NCBI RefSeq assembly: GCF_004366595.1
Contig: NZ_SORE01000012.1
Coordinates: 1-64,000 of the forward strand
Source of the DNA: Paraburkholderia rhizosphaerae
GTDB lineage: Bacteria; Pseudomonadota; Gammaproteobacteria; Burkholderiales; Burkholderiaceae
DNA length: 64,000 nucleotides
Direction: 5' to 3'
Shown here: positions 35,331-44,819 of the stretch, piece after piece
How positions within the stretch are numbered: position 1 is the stretch's first letter
Layout: every line of letters starts with the position of its first letter
The notes under the pieces: generated by a model
What the model was told of the DNA's origin: nothing
Seen by the model: the letters and a program-made list of their open reading frames with translations, nothing else
Database searches by the model: none
Position numbers and translations under genes: made by a program

Positions 35331-36349
35331 GCAGCCTCGTTCAGCTTGACCGCGCGCCCTTCGCGCCACGAACGCGTTGCCGCTTCGGCAAGTTCGAGTG
35401 CTTTCAAACCATCGGCAACTGTCGTGCGCACCGGCTCGCCCTGCGTGAGCGCTGCGAAGAAATGCGCGATTTCGAGCGCATATGCCGCGCGATAACGTTC
35501 GAGGAAAAACGCCTCGGGCACATCGCTCGATACCGCGGTCTTCGAATACGCGACCACTTCGGTTGGCCGGACGTTGCCCGCTTGCAGCATGCCGTCGCTG
35601 CCCAGCACTTCGAAGCGCTGGTCGTAACCGTACGCGGCACGCCGCGCGGTATTGATCTGGCACAGGCGGCCGCGCTTCGTGCGAATCGTCACCGCGGTCG
35701 AATCGATATCGCCTGCGTCGGCAATCGCCGGGTCCGACAGGCAACTGCCGGTCGCGTGCAGCGTGTCCGCATCATCGTCGAGAATCCAGCGGAAGATATC
35801 GAAGTCGTGAATCAGCATGTCCCTGAAGATGCCGCCCGAGTGCTTGATGTACTCGACCGGCGGCGCGCCCGGATCGCGGCTCGTCACGACCAGCATTTCA
35901 GGCGTGCCGATTTCGCCCGCGTCGATGCGCGCCTTCACTGCGGCGAAGGTCGGATCGAAGCGCCGCTGGAAGCCGATCATGCAAACCACACCGGCCTTCG
36001 CAACCGCATCCGCACATGCGCGTGCGCGCTCGAGCGTGAGGTCGACCGGTTTCTCGCAGAACACGTGCTTCTTCTGCGCAGCCGACTTCAGAATCAGATC
36101 CGCATGCGTATCCGTGCTCGAACAGATCACCGTCGCGCCGATCGACGCATCGCCGATCGCGCCGTCGATGTCCGCGACTTGCGCGCCGTGCTGAGCGGCC
36201 AGCGCCGCGGCCGCGTCGCGGTTGACGTCGACCACGTACTTGAGCCGCACGCCCGGCTGCCGCGCGAGATTCGCCGCATGAATCTTGCCGATCCGGCCCG
36301 CGCCGAATACGGCTACATCGATCGTCTTGCCGCCCGCCACATCAGTCAT
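35327..36349 (-). CDS. iolG: Inositol 2-dehydrogenase
   Basis: IolG oxidises myo-inositol to scyllo-inosose with NAD, the first step of the pathway. The 340-residue product has VAVFGAGRIGKIHAANLA at residues 11-28, KKHVFCEKPVDLTLE (EKP motif) and IFRDMLIHDFDIFRWIL (catalytic Asp-His). The start at 36349 is set by an excellent GGAGGATAC site. It overlaps the end of the repressor gene by 8 bases and the next dehydrogenase by 4, so repressor and two dehydrogenases form one - strand operon divergent from the transporter and iolCDEB. Confidence 0.92.
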   Translation of the reverse strand: MTDVAGGKTIDVAVFGAGRIGKIHAANLARQPGVRLKYVVDVNRDAAAALAAQHGAQVADIDGAIGDASIGATVICSSTDTHADLILKSAAQKKHVFCEKPVDLTLERARACADAVAKAGVVCMIGFQRRFDPTFAAVKARIDAGEIGTPEMLVVTSRDPGAPPVEYIKHSGGIFRDMLIHDFDIFRWILDDDADTLHATGSCLSDPAIADAGDIDSTAVTIRTKRGRLCQINTARRAAYGYDQRFEVLGSDGMLQAGNVRPTEVVAYSKTAVSSDVPEAFFLERYRAAYALEIAHFFAALTQGEPVRTTVADGLKALELAEAATRSWREGRAVKLNEAA

Positions 36350-37223
36350 CGTATCCTCCAGTGTCTTTGGATTCTTCAACGTTCAGTTCAAGCTTGTACG
36401 CAAGCGCGATAAACAGCGCCTGGCACAGGCAGATCGTGCTGGTCAGCGAGCGGAACGCGAACGCGCTGCCCTCTTTCACATACAGTTGCGTGGTCGCATA
36501 GCGCGCGAGCGGCGACAACTGGCTGTCGCTGATCAACAGCGTCTTCGCCTGATGGTGATGCGCGATGCGCAGGCAGTACTGCGTCTCCTTGCCATACGGC
36601 GCGAAACTGATCGCGATCACGACGTCGCCTTTTTTCACGCTGCGAATCTGCTCGCGGTACATGCCGCCGAAGCCGGACACCAGGTGCACGCGCTTGGGCG
36701 TGTGCTGCAGCGCATAGACGATGTAGCTCGCGACCGGAAACGAGCGCCGCACGCCGACCACATAGATGTTGTCCGCCTGCTGCATCATCTTCACCGCGGC
36801 GTCGAACTGCGCGTCGTCGAGCGTGCCGTCGAGTTCGTCGAGACCGCCGCGGCACGCGGCGATAAATTCGCGCGCCACCGTGCCGCCGGACACACGCCCC
36901 GGCTTTTCATCAATCAGCTTGCGGATACGTTGCTGATAGCTCGGCGACGACGCACCCTGCCCCGTATACGCCTGACGAAACACCGCCTGCAGATCGGAAA
37001 ACCCGGAGAAGCCGAACCGCTGCGCAAAACGCACGACCGCGGACGGATGCACGCCGCAACTGGTCGCAATATCGCTGGTGCGATCGACCATCACACTGCC
37101 GCGATGCTGCTCGATATACGTCGCGACGCTTTTCAACTGCCGCGGTAGCGACTCGTAGTTATCCGCGATGCGTTGCATCAATTCATCGACGCTCGGCAGT
37201 TCTTCTGTGCTCTCTTCAGCCAT
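36342..37223 (-). CDS. RpiR-family transcriptional regulator (IolR-like repressor)
   Basis: This 293-residue regulator has an N-terminal helix-turn-helix domain of the HTH_6 type (about 10-85, including SDIATSCGVHPSAVVRFAQR) and a C-terminal SIS sugar-phosphate binding domain (about 130-265, NIYVVGVRRSFPVASYIVYA). In rhizobia and other proteobacteria an RpiR-type IolR represses inositol catabolism and responds to a pathway intermediate. Its position, divergent from the transporter-iolCDEB operon and upstream of iolG, supports the same role. A GGAA-N6-TTCC palindrome lies between the two operons. The start could be 2 codons earlier. Confidence 0.88.
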   Translation of the reverse strand: MAEESTEELPSVDELMQRIADNYESLPRQLKSVATYIEQHRGSVMVDRTSDIATSCGVHPSAVVRFAQRFGFSGFSDLQAVFRQAYTGQGASSPSYQQRIRKLIDEKPGRVSGGTVAREFIAACRGGLDELDGTLDDAQFDAAVKMMQQADNIYVVGVRRSFPVASYIVYALQHTPKRVHLVSGFGGMYREQIRSVKKGDVVIAISFAPYGKETQYCLRIAHHHQAKTLLISDSQLSPLARYATTQLYVKEGSAFAFRSLTSTICLCQALFIALAYKLELNVEESKDTGGYDD

Positions 37224-37336
37224 GGGCATTCCTTCATTGCTCTGTTGCGTCGCAAAAGTCGCGCCGCGCGTGCTGCTCGCACGGTCCGCCGGGGCCGGCC
37301 AGACGATGCCGATTATAGGCAGCGATCCCGGCAAAT

Positions 37337-37350
37337 GGAATGTATTTTCC
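37337..37350. promoter_or_regulatory. IolR-type operator palindrome GGAA-N6-TTCC
   Basis: GGAATGTATTTTCC matches exactly the GGAA-N6-TTCC palindrome reported for IolR of Sinorhizobium meliloti. It is centred between the divergent repressor and transporter operons, 26 bases upstream of the -35 of the + strand promoter. Confidence 0.65.
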
Positions 37351-37364
37351 AATTTTATTTGCCG

Positions 37365-37404
37365 TGAAATTTTCATTGCATCGCCATCGAACTTGACCTA
37401 ATCT
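37365..37404 (+). promoter_or_regulatory. Sigma-70 promoter of the inositol operon with an abutting palindrome
   Basis: TTGCAT (37376-37381), a 17-base spacer and TAATCT (37399-37404) form a plausible promoter about 88 bases before the binding-protein ATG. Directly upstream, TGAAATTTTCA (37365-37375) is a perfect 11-base palindrome ending where the -35 begins, so a bound regulator could interfere with or contact polymerase. Confidence 0.55.
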
Positions 37405-37491
37405 TGGTCGTGAGCGATGGCGCAGCCCCAGTGCAGATATGCGCGCCATACGCTCCCCTCAAAAACGAACAGACCGAGAAAGGTGGAGACA

Positions 37492-38538
37492 ATGAAACTT
37501 TGCAGAGGCAAGGGTTCGCTCACGGCGCTTCTGGCAGCGCTATCGCTATCGCTGGGCTTCGCGGCGTCATTGCCCGCCCACGCGGCTGATGCGCACTTCG
37601 TGCTGATCAGTCACGCACCCGATTCCGACTCGTGGTGGAACACGATCAAGAACGCGATCAAGCAGGCCGACGAGGACTTCAACGTCGAAACCGATTACCG
37701 CAATCCGCCGAACGGCGATATCGCCGATATGTCGCGGCTGATCGAGCAGGCGGCCGCGCGCAACTATGACGGCGTGATCACGACGATCGCCGACTACGAC
37801 GTGCTGAAGAGTTCGATCGGCAAAGTGACCGCGAAGAAGATTCCGCTGGTGACGATCAACTCGGGCACGGAAGAGCAGAGCCAGAAGCTCGGCGCGATCA
37901 TGCACGTCGGCCAGCCCGAATATGTGGCGGGCAAGGCGGCCGGTGAAAAGGCGAAGGCTGCTGGCGTGAAGTCGTTCCTGTGTGTGAATCACATTGCGAC
38001 CAACTCGGTTTCGTTCGACCGCTGCCGCGGCTTTGCGGAAGCGATCGGGGTCGACTACAAGACGTCGACGATCGACTCGGGCCAGGACCCGACGGAGATC
38101 CAGTCGAAGGTCAGCGCGTATCTGCGCAACCATCCGAATACCGGCGCGATCCTGACGCTCGGTCCGGTGCCGGCCGCCGCGACGCTAAAGGCCGTTCAGC
38201 AGATGGGCCTCGCGGGCAAGATCTACTTCGCGACGTTCGATTTTTCGGATGACATCGCAAAGGCGATTCAGGCCGGCACGATTGCGTTTGCGATCGACCA
38301 GCAGCCGTATTTGCAAGGCTATATCCCGGTCGCGGTGCTCGCGATCGCGAAGAAGGAGCACACGACGGATCCGGTGAAGATCCGCCAGATCCTGCAGGCC
38401 AACGCGAAGTTCAAGGGGCGTCTCGAGACGTATGGTCTCGAACCGTCTTATGGTCCGCGGGATATTCGCTCGGGTCCGGGTTTCATCACGAAGGCGAATC
38501 TCGACAAGGTCGTCAAGTACGCGGGGCAATACCGCTGA
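37492..38538 (+). CDS. Sugar (inositol) ABC transporter, periplasmic binding protein
   Basis: This 348-residue type-I periplasmic binding protein has a clear Sec signal peptide, with a charged MKLCRGKG start, a hydrophobic core to about residue 27, and cleavage near AHA-AD at 31. The mature domain begins HFVLISHAPDSDSWWNTIKN, as in the ribose/FrcB group, and includes VTINSGTEEQSQKLGAIMHV and YLQGYIPVAVLAIAKK. AGGTGGAG precedes the start. First gene of the + strand inositol operon. The inositol substrate is inferred from the neighbours. Confidence 0.9.
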   Translation: MKLCRGKGSLTALLAALSLSLGFAASLPAHAADAHFVLISHAPDSDSWWNTIKNAIKQADEDFNVETDYRNPPNGDIADMSRLIEQAAARNYDGVITTIADYDVLKSSIGKVTAKKIPLVTINSGTEEQSQKLGAIMHVGQPEYVAGKAAGEKAKAAGVKSFLCVNHIATNSVSFDRCRGFAEAIGVDYKTSTIDSGQDPTEIQSKVSAYLRNHPNTGAILTLGPVPAAATLKAVQQMGLAGKIYFATFDFSDDIAKAIQAGTIAFAIDQQPYLQGYIPVAVLAIAKKEHTTDPVKIRQILQANAKFKGRLETYGLEPSYGPRDIRSGPGFITKANLDKVVKYAGQYR

Positions 38539-38706
38539 TCTGACTTGACCTGGTAGCCAGTTGCACGCGGCACCGGACGCGCGATCCATCAGCGCGGCAC
38601 CGGCGGGCATCGCTCCGCCTGTCGCCGCCGCAGCGCCCACGGTCCGGGGCCGCGTTATTCACCGGCTTTCGATGACACGGGAGCCGGGCATTCAGTGGGA
38701 GACATC

Positions 38707-39885
38707 ATGGGCATAGCCGGCAAACACTATCCGTCGCACACAGCAGACGCGTCTGGCAGCAGCAACGACGCAACGCCAGCCACGCCACCCTCAGCCGCGC
38801 ATTCCGACGAACGCATCCGCAAGGAATCTTTTTTCGGCCATCTGCTGAACCGGCCCGAATTCGCCGCGATTTCCGGCACCGTGCTCGTGTTCATTGTGTT
38901 CGCGATCAGCGCGGGTCACTCCGGCATGTTCAATCTCGACGGCGTGATGAACTGGTCGCAGGTCTCCGCGTACCTCGGCATCCTCGCGGTCGGCGCGTGC
39001 CTGTTGATGATCGCCGGCGAGTTCGACCTGTCGATCGGCTCGATGATCGGCTTCGCCGGCATGATGGTCGCCATTCCATCCGTCTACTTTCACTGGCCGA
39101 TCTGGGCGGCAATCATCTTCGCGTTCGTCGGTTCGATGCTGCTCGGCGCGTTGAACGGCTATCTCGTCATGCGCACCCGGCTACCGTCGTTTATCGTCAC
39201 GCTCGCGTTCCTGTTTATCCTGCGCGGCCTCACGCTCGCGCTGTCGATCATGGTCGCGGACCGCACCATCATCTCCGGCGTCGGCGATCTCGCACAAGCA
39301 GACCCGGTGACCAACTTCCTGTTCCATGGCGTCGCGCTTCACGGTCTCTTCACAGCGCTCGCGCATATGGGAATCGGCACGCTGCTCGATAACGGCAAGC
39401 CGCTCGTGCCCGGCATTCCGAAAGTGCTGCTGTGGTGGTTCGCGCTCGCCGCGATCTGCGCGTTCGTGCTCGCGAAGACGCGCTACGGCAACTGGATTCT
39501 CGCGGTCGGCGGCGATGCGAATGCGGCGAAAAATGTCGGCGTGCCCGTCAAGCGCGTGAAGATCTCGCTGTTCGTGCTGACCGCTTTCTGCGCGTGCCTG
39601 TTCGCGGTGCTGCAGGTTGCCGACATTGGCTCGGCCGCCGCGGACCGCGGCTTGCAGAAGGAATTCGAAGCGATCATCGCCGCGGTAATCGGCGGCACGC
39701 TGCTCACGGGCGGCTACGGCTCGGTGGTCGGCGCATGCTTCGGCGCGCTGATCTTCGGCGTCGTGCAGATCGGCATTACCTATACCGACGTCAGCTCCGA
39801 CTGGTTCCGCGTGTTCCTCGGCGTGATGCTGCTGCTCGCGGTGCTGTTCAACCACTATGTGCGCCGCCGCGTCGCTCAATCGTAA
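38707..39885 (+). CDS. Sugar (inositol) ABC transporter, permease
   Basis: This 392-residue inner-membrane permease of the BPD_transp_2 (RbsC/FrcC) type has about ten hydrophobic segments. It contains GEFDLSIGSMIGFAGMMVAI and the coupling-type loop GGDANAAKNVGVPVKRVKI near residue 265. The first 45 residues are polar (Ser/Ala/Thr-rich) and cytoplasmic. ATG 38707 follows GGGAGA; the GTG 4 codons earlier is less likely. A 168-base gap with GC-rich dyads separates it from the binding-protein gene, possibly a stem protecting the upstream message. Confidence 0.9.
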   Translation: MGIAGKHYPSHTADASGSSNDATPATPPSAAHSDERIRKESFFGHLLNRPEFAAISGTVLVFIVFAISAGHSGMFNLDGVMNWSQVSAYLGILAVGACLLMIAGEFDLSIGSMIGFAGMMVAIPSVYFHWPIWAAIIFAFVGSMLLGALNGYLVMRTRLPSFIVTLAFLFILRGLTLALSIMVADRTIISGVGDLAQADPVTNFLFHGVALHGLFTALAHMGIGTLLDNGKPLVPGIPKVLLWWFALAAICAFVLAKTRYGNWILAVGGDANAAKNVGVPVKRVKISLFVLTAFCACLFAVLQVADIGSAAADRGLQKEFEAIIAAVIGGTLLTGGYGSVVGACFGALIFGVVQIGITYTDVSSDWFRVFLGVMLLLAVLFNHYVRRRVAQS

Positions 39886-39899
39886 TCGAGGAGACGAAC

Positions 39900-40739
39900 A
39901 TGTCCGACGTCATCAACCCGAATACCACCGCCACGCCAAACCCGGCAGCAAGCAGTGGCGACTATATCCTCGCACTTGAGAACGTCAGCAAGTTTTTCGG
40001 CAAGGTGATCGCGCTATCGGGCGTCACACTGCGCCTCAAACGCGGCGAAGTGCATTGCCTGCTCGGCGACAACGGCGCCGGCAAATCGACGCTGATCAAA
40101 ACCCTCGCCGGCGTGCATGCGCCGTCGGCCGGCCAGTATCTGGTCGACGGTCACCCGGTGCATTTCGAGTCGCCAAAAGATGCGCTCGACCGCGGTATCG
40201 CAACCGTTTATCAGGACCTGGCGCTAGTGCCGCTGCTGTCCGTCGCGCGCAATTTCTTTATGGGCCGCGAGCCGCAGAAGAAACTGTTCGGCCTGATCAA
40301 CGTGATGGACCTCGACACCAGCGCGCAAACCGCGCGCGACAAGCTCGCGGAAATGGGCATCAACGTGCGCGATCCGCATCAGCCGATCGGCACGATGTCG
40401 GGCGGCGAACGTCAGTGTCTGGCAATCGCGCGTGCGATCCATTTCGGCGCGCGCGTGCTGATTCTCGACGAACCGACCGCCGCACTCGGCGTGAAGCAGA
40501 GCTTCAACGTGCTGAAGCTGATCCACAAGGCGCGCGCGAAGGGCATCTCGGTGATCTTCATTACGCACAACGTGCATCACGCGTATCCGATCGGCGATTC
40601 GTTCACGCTGCTCAACCGCGGCAAATCGCTCGGCACGTATACGAAAGACACGATCAGCAAGGACCAGGTGCTCGACATGATGGCGGGCGGCGCGGAAATG
40701 CAGAAGATGATCGCCGAGCTCGACGGCGCGACCATCTGA
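39900..40739 (+). CDS. Sugar (inositol) ABC transporter, single-domain ATP-binding protein (FrcA-like)
   Basis: This 279-residue ATPase has Walker A GDNGAGKSTL (about 62), signature MSGGERQCLAIARA (about 163), Walker B VLILDEPTAALG and the switch ITHNVHH. It contains one nucleotide-binding domain, unlike the two-domain RbsA/IatA proteins of most ribose- and inositol-type importers. The TAALGVKQS segment and the length resemble the fructose ATPase FrcA, which works as a homodimer. It starts 14 bases after the permease stop with GAGGAGACG as ribosome site. Confidence 0.92.
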   Translation: MSDVINPNTTATPNPAASSGDYILALENVSKFFGKVIALSGVTLRLKRGEVHCLLGDNGAGKSTLIKTLAGVHAPSAGQYLVDGHPVHFESPKDALDRGIATVYQDLALVPLLSVARNFFMGREPQKKLFGLINVMDLDTSAQTARDKLAEMGINVRDPHQPIGTMSGGERQCLAIARAIHFGARVLILDEPTAALGVKQSFNVLKLIHKARAKGISVIFITHNVHHAYPIGDSFTLLNRGKSLGTYTKDTISKDQVLDMMAGGAEMQKMIAELDGATI

Positions 40740-40787
40740 GCGTCACACGCCCCACCGATCCGGCGCCCCGACATTCAGGATAAATCT

Positions 40788-42812
40788 ATGGCTCCTACCT
40801 CCCCTTCCGCAGCCGGCGCGACCAGCCGCTTTGCCGCCGGCCGCAGCCGCGACATCATCTGTCTCGGTCGCCTCGCGGTGGATCTGTACGCGCAGCAGGT
40901 CGGCGCGCGCCTCGAAGACGTATCGAGCTTCGCGAAATATCTGGGCGGATCGTCCGCGAATATCGCGTTCGGCTGCGCACGGCTTGGGCTCGCATCGGCG
41001 ATGCTCGCGCGCGTCGGCAACGACCATATGGGGCGCTTTCTGACCGAGACGCTCGCGAGCGAAGGCTGCGACGTCAGCCACGTGCGCACCGACCACGAAC
41101 GTCTGACCGCGCTCGTACTGCTCGGCCTGAAGGACCGCGATACGTTCCCGCTGATTTTCTACCGCGAGAACTGCGCGGACATGGCCGTCGACGAAGACGA
41201 CTTCGACGAAGCGTTTATCGCGTCGTCGAAAGCGCTGCTGATTACCGGTACGCATCTGTCGACCGAACAGGTCAATTGCACGAGCCGGCGCGCGCTCGAC
41301 TACGCGCGCCGCAACAACGTGCGCACCGTGCTCGACATCGACTACCGGCCGGTGCTGTGGGGCCTCACCGGCAAAGCCGACGGCGAAACGCGCTTTATCG
41401 CGAACGACAGCGTGAGCGCGCATTTGCAGAGCCTGCTGCCGCTGTTCGATCTGGTGATCGGCACGGAAGAAGAGTTTTGCATCGCGGGCGGCCACACCCA
41501 TCTGACCGACGCATTGCGCACGGTGCGCGCGGTCACACCGGCGACGCTGATCGTCAAGCGCGGGCCGCTTGGCTGCCAGATCATCGACGGCGCGGTGCCC
41601 GCGACGCTCGACGATGCTCCGATTCACGGCGGCGTGCAGGTCGAAGTGCTGAACGTGCTTGGCGCGGGCGATGCGTTCGCATCGGGCTTTCTGTCGGGAT
41701 GGCTGCGCGATCAGCCGCTCGACGCGTGCGCGCGCGCCGCGAATGCAAGCGGTGCGCTGGTCGTATCGCGTCACGGCTGCGCACCGGCGATGCCAACCCC
41801 CGCCGAACTCGACTACTTTCTCGCGCAAGCCAAAGCCGATCCGCAACGGATGCGGCGCCCGGACCTCGACGCGAAGCTCGCGCGGCTGCATCGCGTGACA
41901 CCCGCGCGAAAGCGTTGGGACGAAGTGCTCGGCTTCGCATTCGACCATCGCAACCAGTTCTTCGAACTCGCGCAGCAAAGCGGCGCAAGCGAAGCGCGCA
42001 TCGCGACGTTGAAGGGCCTGCTGGTCGACGCGGTCGCGCAAACCGAAACCGCGCTCGGTCTGCAAGGACGCATTGGCGTGCTGATCGACGACCGGTACGG
42101 CCAGGATGCGCTGAACGCAGCCACCGGCCGCGGCTGGTGGATCGGCCGTCCGGTCGAACTGCCGGGCTCGGCGCCGCTCGTCTTCGACCACGGCCGCTCG
42201 ATCGGCACGACGCTCACCAGCTGGCCGCGCGAGCACGTGGTCAAGTGTCTCGTTCACTATCACCCGGACGAACCGGTCGAACAGCGGCTCGAACAGGAAG
42301 CGCAACTGCGCGCGCTGTACGACGCGGTGCAGGCGAGCGGCCATGAGCTGCTGCTCGAAGTGATTCCGCCGAAGCGCGCGGAGCTGCCCGCCGATGCCGA
42401 TACCGTGGTTCGCGCATTGAAGCGCCTGTACAACATCGGCATCTATCCGGAATGGTGGAAGCTCGCACCACTCGACGCCGCGCAATGGAAAGCAGTCGAC
42501 GCGCTGATCGCCGAGCGTGATCCGTATTGCCGCGGCGTCGTGCTGCTCGGCCTGTCGGCCCCGGTGGAGCAGCTGGTCGACGGCTTCCGCGCGGCGGCCG
42601 CGTCCGCGACGTGCCGCGGCTTCACGGTCGGCCGCACGATCTTCCATGAACCGGGCCATGCGTGGCTCGCCGGTGAAATCGGCGACGATGAACTGATCGC
42701 CCGCGTGCGGCGCACTTTTGAAACCTTGATCGCGGCGTGGCGCGCGGCGTGCGGCGGCGACGCCGCGCGAGCCGGCAGCCCGCGCACGGTCCACCAGGAG
42801 CAGGCAGCATGA
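40788..42812 (+). CDS. iolC: 5-dehydro-2-deoxygluconokinase fused to a DUF2090 (aldolase-like) domain
   Basis: The 674-residue protein has two parts. Residues about 20-330 are a PfkB-family kinase (LGGSSANIAFGCARLGLASA; catalytic NVLGAGDAFASGF near 293) that phosphorylates 2-deoxy-5-keto-gluconate. Residues about 365-670 form the DUF2090 domain (LGFAFDHRNQFFELA, LLLEVIPPKRAELP, RGVVLLGLSAP), a TIM-barrel thought to act as the deoxy-5-keto-6-phosphogluconate aldolase, the IolJ step. This fusion is common in proteobacterial iol clusters. Its TGA overlaps the iolD ATG. Confidence 0.93.
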   Translation: MAPTSPSAAGATSRFAAGRSRDIICLGRLAVDLYAQQVGARLEDVSSFAKYLGGSSANIAFGCARLGLASAMLARVGNDHMGRFLTETLASEGCDVSHVRTDHERLTALVLLGLKDRDTFPLIFYRENCADMAVDEDDFDEAFIASSKALLITGTHLSTEQVNCTSRRALDYARRNNVRTVLDIDYRPVLWGLTGKADGETRFIANDSVSAHLQSLLPLFDLVIGTEEEFCIAGGHTHLTDALRTVRAVTPATLIVKRGPLGCQIIDGAVPATLDDAPIHGGVQVEVLNVLGAGDAFASGFLSGWLRDQPLDACARAANASGALVVSRHGCAPAMPTPAELDYFLAQAKADPQRMRRPDLDAKLARLHRVTPARKRWDEVLGFAFDHRNQFFELAQQSGASEARIATLKGLLVDAVAQTETALGLQGRIGVLIDDRYGQDALNAATGRGWWIGRPVELPGSAPLVFDHGRSIGTTLTSWPREHVVKCLVHYHPDEPVEQRLEQEAQLRALYDAVQASGHELLLEVIPPKRAELPADADTVVRALKRLYNIGIYPEWWKLAPLDAAQWKAVDALIAERDPYCRGVVLLGLSAPVEQLVDGFRAAAASATCRGFTVGRTIFHEPGHAWLAGEIGDDELIARVRRTFETLIAAWRAACGGDAARAGSPRTVHQEQAA

Positions 42813-44809
42813 ACCAGCGTGGCTTGCAACACGAAACCGCAGCGGCGCAAAGCGCCGTCGCACAGGCCTCGCCAGACGGCACGATTCGTTTGACCGCGGC
42901 GCAGGCGCTGGTCCGCTATCTGGCGGCACAACGCGTCGTGACCGAAGACGGCAAAGGCACCGAGCCGCTTTTCGGCGGCGTATTCGCGATCTTCGGCCAT
43001 GGCAACGTGGCCGGCATCGGCGAAGCGCTGTACCAGCACCGCAACGAATTGCCGACGCTGCGCGCGCATAACGAACAGGCGATGGCGCATAGCGCGATCG
43101 CCTATGCGAAGGCCCATTTCCGTCGCCGGATGATGGCGGTCACCACTTCCATCGGACCGGGCGCGACCAACCTCGTGACCGCGGCGGCGCTCGCGCACGT
43201 GAACCGTCTGCCGGTGCTGCTGCTGCCCGGCGATATCTTCGTATCGCGCGCGCCGGACCCGGTGCTGCAACAGGTCGAGGATTTCCACGACGGCGGCATC
43301 TCCGCGAACGACGCGTTCAAACCGGTGTCGCGCTACTTCGACCGGATCATGCATCCGGCGCAATTGCTCAGCGCGCTGCCACGCGCGTTGCGCGTGCTGA
43401 CCGACGCCGCGCTATGCGGCCCGGTCACGCTCGCGCTGCCGCAGGACGTGCAAGCCACCGCGTACGACTATCCGGCCGACTTCTTTGAACCGCGCGTCGT
43501 GCAGTTTCATGCGCCGGCGCCGGTCGATCATGAAATCGCGGCCGCGCTTGCGCGACTACGCGAAGCGAAGCGGCCGCTGATCGCCGCCGGCGGCGGCGTG
43601 CTTTACGGCCGCGCGACCGAAGCGCTGCGCGCGTTCGCCGCGCAGCACGGTATGCCGGTCGCCGAAACGCAAGCCGGCAAAGGCTCGCTCGCGTGGGACA
43701 ACCCGCTGAACATGGGCGCGCTCGGCGTAACCGGCTCGCCTGGTGCGAATGCGCTCGCGCACGAAGCCGATTGCGTGCTCGCGGTCGGTACACGCTTGCA
43801 GGACTTCACGACCGGCTCGAATACACTCTTTACGCAAGCGGAGGTGATCGGCATCAACGCGAATGCATTCGATGGACTCAAGCATCGCGGACTCGTTGTT
43901 CAGGCCGACGCGGGACGGGCACTGGCCGCTTTGTCCGCTCAATTGCGGGACTGGCGCGCGGACACCGGATGGACCCAGCGCGCGCACACGCTCGCCGACG
44001 AATGGCGCGCGAGCGTCGACAAGCTGACGCACGCGCCGCAGCGCGACAACGTGCTGCCGTACGACGCGGATGTGATCGGCACGGTCCAGCGTTCGAGTGC
44101 TCAGTCGTCGGCGAACGACATCGTCGTCTGCGCGGCCGGCACGCTGCCCGCCGAACTGCACAAGCTGTGGCGCGCGGGCCGGCCCGGCGCGTATCACGTC
44201 GAATACGGCTACTCGTGCATGGGCTACGAGATTGCCGGCGGCCTCGGCGTGAAGCTCGCGCGACCCGAGCGCGAAGTGATCGTGATGGTCGGCGATGGCA
44301 GTTATCTGATGCTCAACAGCGAGATCGCCACTTCCGTGATGCTCGGCGCGAAGCTGATCATCGTCGTGCTCGACAACCGGGGCTATGGCTGCATCAACCG
44401 TCTGCAGCAGGCGTGCGGCGGCGCACCGTTCAACAATCTGTTCGACGACTGCGTGCAGCAGACGCCCGGCGCACAGGCGATCGATTTCGCCGCGCATGCG
44501 CGCGCACTCGGTGCACGCGCGGAACACGCGGCGAATATCGGCGAGCTCGAAGCGGCGATGCAGCGTGCCCGCGCCGCGGACCGCACCTACGTGATCAGTA
44601 TCGACACCGACCCCGCGCGCACCACCGACGACGGCGGCTGGTGGTGGGAGGTCGCGGTGCCCGAAGTGTCGCCGCGTGCGGGCGTGCGCGATGCACGCGC
44701 GCAATACGATGCGCAGCTCGCCGCGCGCGGCGATTCTCACAGGCAGGCACACGCAGGGTCGCGCGCGGCGTCTGGCGCCCACGCAGACAGCCCGTCATCC
44801 GACGAATGA
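42809..44809 (+). CDS. iolD: 3D-(3,5/4)-trihydroxycyclohexane-1,2-dione acylhydrolase
   Basis: IolD is a thiamin-diphosphate enzyme that opens the inositol-derived diketone ring to 5-deoxy-glucuronate. In the 666-residue product the activating Glu is residue 89 (LRAHNEQAMAHSAIAYAKA). SIGPGATNLVTAAALAHVN follows. The ThDP/Mg motif VGDGSYLMLNSEIATS begins near residue 493, with the Asn of DNRGYGCINRL. ATG 42809 overlaps the iolC stop (ATGA). The C-terminal 25 residues are Ala/His/Ser-rich and appear unconserved. Confidence 0.94.
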   Translation: MNQRGLQHETAAAQSAVAQASPDGTIRLTAAQALVRYLAAQRVVTEDGKGTEPLFGGVFAIFGHGNVAGIGEALYQHRNELPTLRAHNEQAMAHSAIAYAKAHFRRRMMAVTTSIGPGATNLVTAAALAHVNRLPVLLLPGDIFVSRAPDPVLQQVEDFHDGGISANDAFKPVSRYFDRIMHPAQLLSALPRALRVLTDAALCGPVTLALPQDVQATAYDYPADFFEPRVVQFHAPAPVDHEIAAALARLREAKRPLIAAGGGVLYGRATEALRAFAAQHGMPVAETQAGKGSLAWDNPLNMGALGVTGSPGANALAHEADCVLAVGTRLQDFTTGSNTLFTQAEVIGINANAFDGLKHRGLVVQADAGRALAALSAQLRDWRADTGWTQRAHTLADEWRASVDKLTHAPQRDNVLPYDADVIGTVQRSSAQSSANDIVVCAAGTLPAELHKLWRAGRPGAYHVEYGYSCMGYEIAGGLGVKLARPEREVIVMVGDGSYLMLNSEIATSVMLGAKLIIVVLDNRGYGCINRLQQACGGAPFNNLFDDCVQQTPGAQAIDFAAHARALGARAEHAANIGELEAAMQRARAADRTYVISIDTDPARTTDDGGWWWEVAVPEVSPRAGVRDARAQYDAQLAARGDSHRQAHAGSRAASGAHADSPSSDE

Positions 44810-44819
44810 GGACTTTCGC

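Noticed and set aside
40743..42929. A 728-codon frame antisense to iolC
   Set aside because: The + strand frame is a clear kinase-DUF2090 fusion in an operon with overlaps. The antisense product has no domain resemblance.
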